DNA of 64,000 nt, taken from NCBI GenBank assembly GCA_003255065.1, contig QAOA01000890.1:243119-307118 (forward strand), in the 5' to 3' direction. Below, in pieces: positions 56,952-64,000 of this stretch. Below the pieces are notes generated by a model. That model saw only the letters and a list, made by a program, of their open reading frames with translations, had not been told where the DNA came from and searched no databases. Origin of the DNA: Cercis canadensis (lineage: Eukaryota; Streptophyta; Magnoliopsida; Fabales; Fabaceae). The number at the start of each line of letters is the position of its first letter. Positions within the stretch are counted from its first letter, which is position 1. Both the position numbers and the translations under genes were made by a program.

Positions 56952-57400
56952 GAGAGTTGAAACGGAGAAATTGCTTGCTTGGAATTACTTCAATGCTTTG
57001 CTTTTGTATATTCAGCTGTAGCGTCTGTCTTCAAACTTCAAATTTTGCACTTTCAAGTTTGAAAAGAGGGAGATAACGAGTGCGGAAGCAGAAGTGAATT
57101 GGCTAGCCAAGTGCGGAGCTGTTTCGCCAAGCTTCCATACAGCTTAAAAGTGCTTTTTGGCACTTGATATTTGGCCGAAAATTAAAATTGCTTTTCAGTG
57201 AAAGCAAAAGCGGTTTTTCTGCTGTGGATGAGAAGCAGGTATCTAAAGTTTTTTCATGAAAGTAAAAGTTTTAAAGTGAATAGTGAATACTAAATAAATT
57301 ACTTTTTTATAACAATTATTTTTATAAAAGGGATTTTCCTATCACAGCAAAGCGGCTTTTTTACTGTAATAATACGTTATTTTAAATAATAACGAAAATG
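56952..57400. other. Promoter region of the PPR gene and spacer
   Basis: The leader and promoter of the minus-strand PPR gene lie here. From about 57130 the wording AAAAGTGCTTTTTGGCACTT and CAGCAAAGCGGCTTTTT resembles small DNA-transposon ends. No further gene is present. Confidence 0.4.
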
Positions 57401-57439
57401 GGTTACTTTTGATAGTATTTACGGAAGTAGGTCTGTTTT

Positions 57440-57760
57440 TTGCTTAATAAACGCGTATGCGTTTTTATCAAAAAACGCTGATATGAAACAACGTTTTTAA
57501 CAATAAACGCGAATTTAAAAATGCGTTTTATACAAAAAACGCTGAACCAAATTACAAAAAAACGCTGAAATGAAATAGCGGTGCCCAATGAGAGTGCACT
57601 GACAAGGAGGGAAAGAGAGAAAACGCAGATCCAGTTCCGTGTTTTCTTGAAGAAAACGCGGATCCAGTTCTAACACTTGTTAAACGCTGGTTTTCGCTGT
57701 GTAAACGCCCTTTTGTAACTGTAAAACGCTGACACTGTTATGACCTTAAATCAGCGTTTT
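57440..57760 (+). repeat. AACGC-rich subterminal array of a Mutator-like element
   Basis: About 13 copies of AACGC or its reverse GCGTT occur in 320 bases, several as AAAACGCTG, in both orientations. They lie directly before the TATA box and transposase gene of a MULE. Dense short repeats near element ends are typical transposase-binding arrays. The exact left terminus was not fixed; GGGTTACTTTTGATAGTATT near 57400 may belong to it. Confidence 0.7.
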
Positions 57761-57777
57761 TTTCATGAGAACTCTTC

Positions 57778-57785
57778 TATAAATA
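57778..57785 (+). promoter_or_regulatory. TATA box of the MULE transposase gene
   Basis: TATAAATA lies between the AACGC array and the transposase coding region, about 320 bases before the first good ATG at 58102. A leader intron, with a donor near 57950 (AAG/GTATGT) and an acceptor near 58094, is plausible in between. Confidence 0.55.
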
Positions 57786-58101
57786 GACTTTCGATTTCAT
57801 TTGGTCGAAGTCGAAGTGTTGAGTGGATTCGGAGAGGTGCAGGAAATTTTGTTGTGAATTTGTTGTGAGAATTTTTTTTTAGAAGTGTAAAAAGTGTATG
57901 AAGTTGTTATCGTTGATCGTGCAAGTTAACGTTTTAAAAGTGATTAAGGTATGTTTAATTTTTTAGTATTTAATATACTTGTTATTTTAATTTTTTATTA
58001 GATTAATGTTTAATATTTGATGTATAATTATTATTAGTATTTAAGACTTAAGATATTGTGATGATATTAATAACATGTATTATTTATAATTTAGGAGGAA
58101 A

Positions 58102-60971
58102 ATGCTTCTATTAATTTATTACAATGGTCAGATATATGATGGTTCTCAAGGTGTCATGTATAATGGTCCTAGACCCGTTGGTTTGAATTTGAAGAATAGA
58201 TGTGGACTACAACGTTTAAAATTTTATATTCATCAAAAATTGGGTTTGTCAGAAAATACAGTTGTTGACAAGATTATTTATAGAGTTCCTATATCTGTTA
58301 ATCCATTATTTTATAATGTTATTGAGCTAAGCTCTGATGAGGATGTAGAATCTATGTTTGAAAATCATAGTAAACTTAAATCTCTAGGTGCCATTGAGTT
58401 ATATGTTGAGGTGAAAATAGTTGACAATGAAGTTAGTGGTGGTGATGATGAACAAGATGGTGATGAACAATGTGTTGATGCTAGTGGTATTTGTTCAATT
58501 CCTACTTCGTATCCTTCATATAGCCAAGAAGAGATAGAAGTGGAACCATATTATCAACCGAAACTTGGTTCATATGGATTTTAGCATAATTTGGCTAGTT
58601 CTAGCCAAGCTCGTATCCCTGAAAGCGGCCATGTGACATCGTGTAACAATCCGTGGCTAGGTTCGAACGTTCAGACAATGTCGGTATGTGAAGGCGGAGG
58701 CAGTGAATGTATAATTGAGCAGCCGAATATCAGGGGTTGTAACTCTCCTATTGATCTTATACTTGACACAAGTGATGATGAGGACGCTGAGTACGTGCTA
58801 GATGAGGAAGAATCAGGCGGAGACGACGAATATGAGCAGGTGTTAGATTTGAATGTCGCACTGCTGGGGGAGGAAGTCTAACACGTGACACACCAATTCA
58901 GTTGGTCCTTCCTCCATACTATTCATATGTGAACTTAGAGGCGTTACAACAGACTGATATTTTTGAAGAAGGTTCCGGAGTTAATAGGTGACAAAGAGGC
59001 GAGGAACTCCAAATAGGTCAACAATTCACCAACAAGGAAAATCTTAAATCAACTGTCAAGCAATACGCCATTTACATATATCATAATTTCAGGGTCAAAG
59101 AATCTAAACCTGATAAGCTAATTTTGGAGTGTAATAACTATAGTTCTGGATGCAATTGGAGACTTAGGGCCTGTTTAAGAAGTAAAAGCAATATGTAGGA
59201 GATCAGGAAGTACAATGGACCACATAGTTGCACAAATGCCACCTTAACTCAAGACCACAAACAACTAGATGTTAAGGTGGTTACAACCTTTATTGTTAGC
59301 ATGATTGAGGAGAAGACAGATGTGCCAATTAAACTGATACAAGAACGCATAAGAAATAAATTTTCTTATCAAATCTCGTATAGAAAAGCGTGGCTTGCGA
59401 AGCAAAGAGCAATCGCTTGTATATATGGTGATTGGGAAGAGAGTTACAATAAGTTACCAAGATGGATGGCTGCATTGCAGAGAGATGCACCCGAAACTGT
59501 CGTGGAATGGTGTATGGATGATCGATGGATGGGAATACCAGCAGATGATCCAACATTGAGGAGATTTTGACGTGTCTTTTGGGCTTTTAAACCATGTATT
59601 GATGCATTCCGTTGGTGCAAGCCAGCTATCCAAATTGATGGTACTTTCTTGTATGGGAAGTACAAGCAGACATTGTTAATCGCAACTACACAAGATGGAT
59701 CTCGATCTCCCTTGCCTCTGGCTTATGCTGTCGTGGAAGGTGAAACCAAAGAAGCGTGGTCATGATTTTTGAAACATCTGAGACAGCATGTAGCTAAGAA
59801 CATGGAAGATTTAACACTAATTTCAGATCGACATGTGAGCATATTATCATCTATTGAAGATGTAGATGTTGGCTGGCGTCCACCATTGGCTCACAATTTT
59901 TTCTGTTTGCGCCATGTTGTGAGTAACTGGAACACGAACTTCAAGGATGTGGCTTTGAAACACAAAATTTACAGAGCTGGTAAGAATAATAATCACCAAT
60001 ATGTACAAATTTTATCAGTCTTAACTTTGTATCACATTGAATGGTAACAATTTTACCTTGACCTTTAATTGACAGGTGCCCAGTTTGAGTCAATCAAATT
60101 TGAGGAGCTAATGACAGATATACATGGAGAATGTCAGAAAGAAGACGCTTGACAATATATCAATGGCATTGATAAGGCAAAGTGGACACAACAAGGGGAC
60201 ATTCAAGGTAGACAATATGGCTTTATGACAACTAATTTGGCTGAATGTGTTAATGGCACGTTGAAAGGTGCTCGCAACATGCCTATCACTGCCCTTGTCA
60301 AAGCGAGGTACTACAGGATGAATCGTATTTTCTTAGAGAGACGAGAAATGGCTCGGGCAAGGCTGGCGAGTGGGCAAACATGGATTGAGGATGCCCAAAA
60401 AAGAATGACCCGTAATAGCCGTTACGCATCCTCACATCGGCCAATACTGTTTAATAGAGACAATGAATTGTTTGAAGTTGAGGAGTTATTTGATTCTACG
60501 GGGCATATCAGCGGGAGATCATTTGCTCTTAATCTAAAGGATTCAAAGTGTGTGTGTGATCAGTTTCAAGCCTTTCATATACCGTGTACGCACGCCATAT
60601 TAGCTTGTGCCTCTATTGCAATTGATGCATGAAAGTATGTTAGTCCAGTGTACTTTACTGAAAGCCTTATCCGTGCGTATAGTGGGGAGTTTCACCCAAT
60701 TGGTGGAGAGGAGCGTTGGCCAATTTTAGGCGGGATTAAGGTAATCCCAAATCGTGGCTTGCTAAGAGCAAAAGGTCGACCTGTTTCAAGGCAAATACGG
60801 AACGAGATGGATTGGGGAGAATCTTTATCTGGCATCATTAGATGCAGCCTTTGTCGTATGGAAGGTCACAACAGGAGGCGATGTCCGAACAGGAGGGAAG
60901 ATCATCCCGGTCCTCATCCTGCTGATCTGGAATCGTGGTGTCCACCATGTCCGGATCAACGTAATCACTGA
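58102..60971 (+). pseudogene. MULE transposase (MuDR-type), broken
   Basis: The encoded enzyme would cut and move Mutator-like DNA. The N-terminal part (58102-58881) has a PB1-like start and an acidic linker. The MuDR DNA-binding part follows with IGQQFTNKENLKSTVKQYAI and CNWRLRACL. The MULE catalytic domain follows, with Asp in IQIDGTFLYGKY (codon 59637-59639), Asp in LISDRH (59826-59828) and CLRHV. A GT-AG intron at 59980-60075 joins in frame to a second exon with TTNLAECVNGTLKGAR, a SWIM zinc finger (CVCDQFQAFHIPCTHAI) and a CCHC knuckle (CSLCRMEGHNRRRC). Breaks that I see are stops at 58582, near 58879 with a frameshift, near 59196, 59568, 59763 and 60150, and a TGA near 60630. The domain set is complete but the gene is dead. 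Confidence 0.88.
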
Positions 60972-63120
60972 ACTGAATCCTAAGACCGTCCTGCTCTGTG
61001 GGATAAAAACGAGGGGGTGGGAACGGCGTCTCAAATGCTGGGCCAGGTATATAACAATCCACCACAGATGCAGTGACTGGGCCAACTGTGAGACCAAGAT
61101 CTAGCTGAACACTATCAGCTGATGGTGGGACACTAACAGTAGTGCCAAATACATTAGGCGGAGGAGATAATGCTCCCCTAATGATGTCATGGCCCATCAT
61201 ATTCATAGTGAATCGGGGTCCCCCGAAACGGGACTGTAGTGGCTCACGTGGTGCTGAAGTGGAAGGAGTAGCACGTCTCCTCGATCTATGTGACAACCTC
61301 GAACTATGACCCGACGACTTGGTCCCTTGATGACGATCCTGATGTCGATGGCTCCATATTACCCACAGGGCGCTGGGGTGGCACCTCCTATCCCTGCTGA
61401 ACGGGAGCGTCGGGGGGAATAATGCCCCATCGCGCAAGCATAGGTCCCATGGCTACCTGCATCTCACCCTGGAAAACAACCCATTCCTCTTGCGATAGTC
61501 GTCGTTCATGAGGGCCCTGGAATGACCCTGAACCCGGCTGCGGCGGTGGAGGCTGATACGGTGGGGATATATGAGGTGGATCGTGCTGTGGCGGAGTGCG
61601 ACGTGGTGGACCCGGCTGTGGCGGAGTTTGACGTCGTGTGCTGAGGTCATCCTGAATTATGTCAATTAATTTAAAGTTAATAATTAATTAACAACAGATT
61701 ATATTTAATAAAATATGGTGTTGTTAAACTAACTTGCTCACGCTCTGCGGCGGTATGACTCATCCACCTCCGGGTAATCCAAAGAAACCATGACATATAA
61801 TCAGCTGCAACTCCTAAGCCCGGAGTCGCCCTAACTAAGTTTTGTCGCCGTCGATGCCACAACATGTAATATACTCCATGCTTAACTGGCCAATCTGTAT
61901 CCTGCTTCCCCCGTATGCTACAGCTCTCCAACTCATCGTCATAATCTGGGGGATTAGCCGGAATGACCTGCAGGCCACCAAACTGGCAGAGGACTCGCTT
62001 TGGGTAATGTCACTGAATCACATTAAATGAACAAAAGGGAACCCGAGCCATCCAATCTCAGTGCCGCTACTGCAAAACGGTTGTAGCTGAATGCTTCGAT
62101 ACGGCTGCCAGACAACCTATATAGTCAAAATAAGTCATTACACAATCGGGCATACAATATGTCAATTTATTTAATAACAATGTTATTACTACAATTTATA
62201 ACTTGCTCACCTCATGATCTGGAAGACGATCAAAAGCACGATAATACTCCACATGGTTCCTCTCGCGCAGTCTAATGTGGACATAACTCAGTGGACGTCT
62301 TCACCTATAACATAAATTACACTAATTATTGGCACTCAAAGCAAATAATTTTGTATTTAAACATAATAAATAATATGACATGTACTAACCTGTATGCCAC
62401 TGGAACAGTAATAGGCTGAGGGAGAGCATCAGGGGATGGCGACGGAGACAACGTAGAAAATCTCTCAAACGCCCAAGCCTGTAGGAGGAATAGACAACCT
62501 CCAACCTCCATGCTCGGCTCAAGGGTAAAGTTGCATAAACCCCGGTAGAGATTAGCAAGTACAGCTGAACCCCAGCTGCGTGTCCCTGCAATGTCAAAAT
62601 CCTCCAGCATATGCAGGTACATCAAGTGCACGTAGTTCCCAGTGGTCTCTGGAATCAGCCACGCTCCAATCAAGATGAGTATGTATGCCCGCGCATAATA
62701 CTGCAGTATGTGTGGTTCTGCGTCTGGTGGACAGTGCCCGAATGTCTACTTCAACCACGAGATCCGAATCCGAGAACCTGAGATGGCATTCGCGTCGGGC
62801 GGTACTCCTAATAGACGTACTACCTCGTCGTGCCATAACGGATGGTAGCTCCTCCCGCCAAGAGCGATGCCGTCAACTCTAAGCCCTAACAAGACCTCCA
62901 CATCTTGTAGGGTCACAGTGCACTCGCCGAAAACCATGTGGAAGGAGTGAGTCTCAGGACGCCATCTCTCCACCAATGCAGAAAATACTGTAAGTCTAAC
63001 TGCATTGGTTTCACATGGTAGACATGTCCAAAACCCGCCCTCTCAAGATATGGAATCAATCTCTGATTTGGGGCTAGGCGCTCGACCTTGTGAGAACGAG
63101 GCCGAATCAGTCTCGACTCC
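60838..63120 (-). pseudogene. Plant mobile domain (PMD/MAIN-like) gene of the MULE, broken
   Basis: Convergent with the transposase gene, the minus strand encodes a plant-mobile-domain protein like those annotated as serine/threonine-protein phosphatase 7 long form homologues. Exon 63120 to about 62391 has [75 protein letters not shown] and SWGSAVLANLYRGLC. It has a frameshift near 62980 and a TAG at 62746-62748. Exons at about 62303-62211 (LRERNHVEYYRAFDRLPDHE) and about 62116-61735 (KQDTDWPVKHGVYYMLWHRR) follow. A Pro-rich tail occupies 61651 to about 61320. A 199-codon frame at 60838-61437 is still open and its end overlaps the last 130 bases of the transposase gene in antisense. The molecular function of PMD proteins of transposons is not known. 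Confidence 0.78.
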
Positions 63121-64000
63121 TAACATAAATCAATTTAACATTTATTATATTGATAAAGAGACTGAAATATAAAATTACATAAATCATATCACCTTATTCA
63201 AACACACCAAGCAAACCACTTACCCTAACTCCTAAACCCTTAATCTCAAATCCTAAACCGTTAACTTAAAATATAAAACTACAAACCCTAAACCTTTACA
63301 CCTGAAAAATATACTAAAACCCCAAACTAAAATTATAAATCTCAAAACTAGAACCCTAAACCCCTAAACCCTATCTCCAAACCTTTAACCAAAAACCCCA
63401 AACACCTAACCAAAAACTCTAAAACCCAAATCACAAACCCCAATTCCTAAACCATAAATAAAAACTAGAGCAGAGTTTCCCTTAAAACAAGAACATTATA
63501 GGATTTCAAAATTTCATACAAATACACAAAATCATCATCACAAAATTACAATTTATTATATAACTAAATCACAAATTTCAACCTCCAAACCTCAAACTAA
63601 AATATATATATAACTCTAACCACTAAAATCTGAATCGTAAACCCAAATACCTGAAAATTCAAAATCCTAATTCACAATCTTAAATCACAAATTTCAACAA
63701 CTAACCTCAACCATATACCTAAAACCCTAAATCTCATATCACAAACCCCAAATCTTAAACAATATATCAAAATTTTCAAACTACAAACCTTAACACTAAT
63801 ATTTAAAATCTAGTCCAAATTTAAACCAAGTAATATATTATTAAAATTTAATCCAAATTATTATAAATTTAAAACTATATACCTAAAACCCTAAATCTTA
63901 AAATTCAAACCGTAATGACTTAACTTAAACCCCTAAATACTTATCCCAAACTCCTAAAATGTTAATCTATAACCTCAAATGCACTACACAAAACTACAAT
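63121..64000. other. G-depleted, telomere-like tract at the window end
   Basis: From 63181 to 64000 I count about 20 G in 820 bases on the plus strand, against abundant C. Words such as AAACCCTAAACC, CCCTAAACCC and ACCCTAAATC recur without strict periodicity. On the minus strand it lies directly upstream of the first PMD exon seen here (acceptor at about 63121), so it may be an intron or the internal flank of the MULE. No gene. Confidence 0.7.

Noticed and set aside
60838..61437. Reading the 199-codon minus frame as a separate intact gene
   Set aside because: Its Pro-rich style and position make it the C-terminal tail of the broken plant-mobile-domain gene; it has no start context of its own.
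1..64000. CRISPR arrays, rRNA genes or true tRNA genes
   Set aside because: No spaced direct-repeat arrays, rRNA words or complete tRNA cloverleaves were seen. The A/B-box pair at about 1601-1663 lacks the rest of a tRNA.
63181..64000. Genuine telomere or chromosome end
   Set aside because: CCCTAAA words are scattered and irregular, not in 7-base register, and the sequence still contains AT-rich stretches.

Overview
The window is nuclear DNA from a flowering plant, most likely a eudicot. It has low-GC, intron-rich genes with GT-AG introns and GC-richer exons, plant-specific families (MIKC MADS-box, PPR, WAT1/EamA, BIG BROTHER-type RING) and many degraded plant transposons. I cannot name the species. 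Three single N bases (about 833, 4470, 30569) all sit in simple repeats or homopolymers.

Layout. 1-3300: AT-rich flank with microsatellites, a MITE-like inverted repeat and a tRNA-like SINE head. 3300-6651 (+): a B-sister MADS-box gene of the TT16/ABS type, with two perfect CArG boxes upstream. 6652-12300: repeat-rich intergenic DNA, including a 360-bp-offset duplication, a palindromic element inside a TA microsatellite and a roughly 235-bp direct duplication. 12382-14021 (+): a WAT1-related EamA transporter in six exons. 15534-17168 (-): an intact PLS/E-class PPR gene, with a 2.35-kb non-autonomous hAT element (8-bp target duplication) just upstream of it.

22047-32073: the first exon of an amidase gene (-), cut in two by a complete 9.6-kb Ty3/gypsy element of the Tat kind. 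The element has 376-bp LTRs and a TATTC target duplication. Its gag-pol lies on the minus strand and is dead. On the plus strand it carries an antisense gene with its own TATA box, followed by a 36-bp tandem repeat. 32.4-38.5 kb: small elements, including a long-armed hairpin element, a 367-bp MULE-type MITE with a 9-bp duplication and an 860-bp hAT element with an 8-bp duplication.

38704-49300 (+): a seven-exon RING-H2 ubiquitin ligase gene of the BIG BROTHER-RELATED type, with a 4.6-kb third intron. 50.1-52.5 kb: a copia-like LTR remnant and a broken LINE. 54420-56951 (-): an intact 843-residue P-class PPR gene resembling Arabidopsis At5g08310. 57.4 kb to the window end: part of a large Mutator-like element. 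It has an AACGC-rich subterminal region, a broken MULE transposase gene (+) and, convergent with it, a broken plant-mobile-domain gene (-). The last 820 bases are almost free of G on the plus strand and rich in telomere-like CCCTAAA words.

Five host genes look intact: B-sister MADS, WAT1-like, PPR-E, BBR and PPR-P. They do not form a pathway. Most of the unusual biology lies in the transposons: their structure, nesting and effect on the amidase gene.
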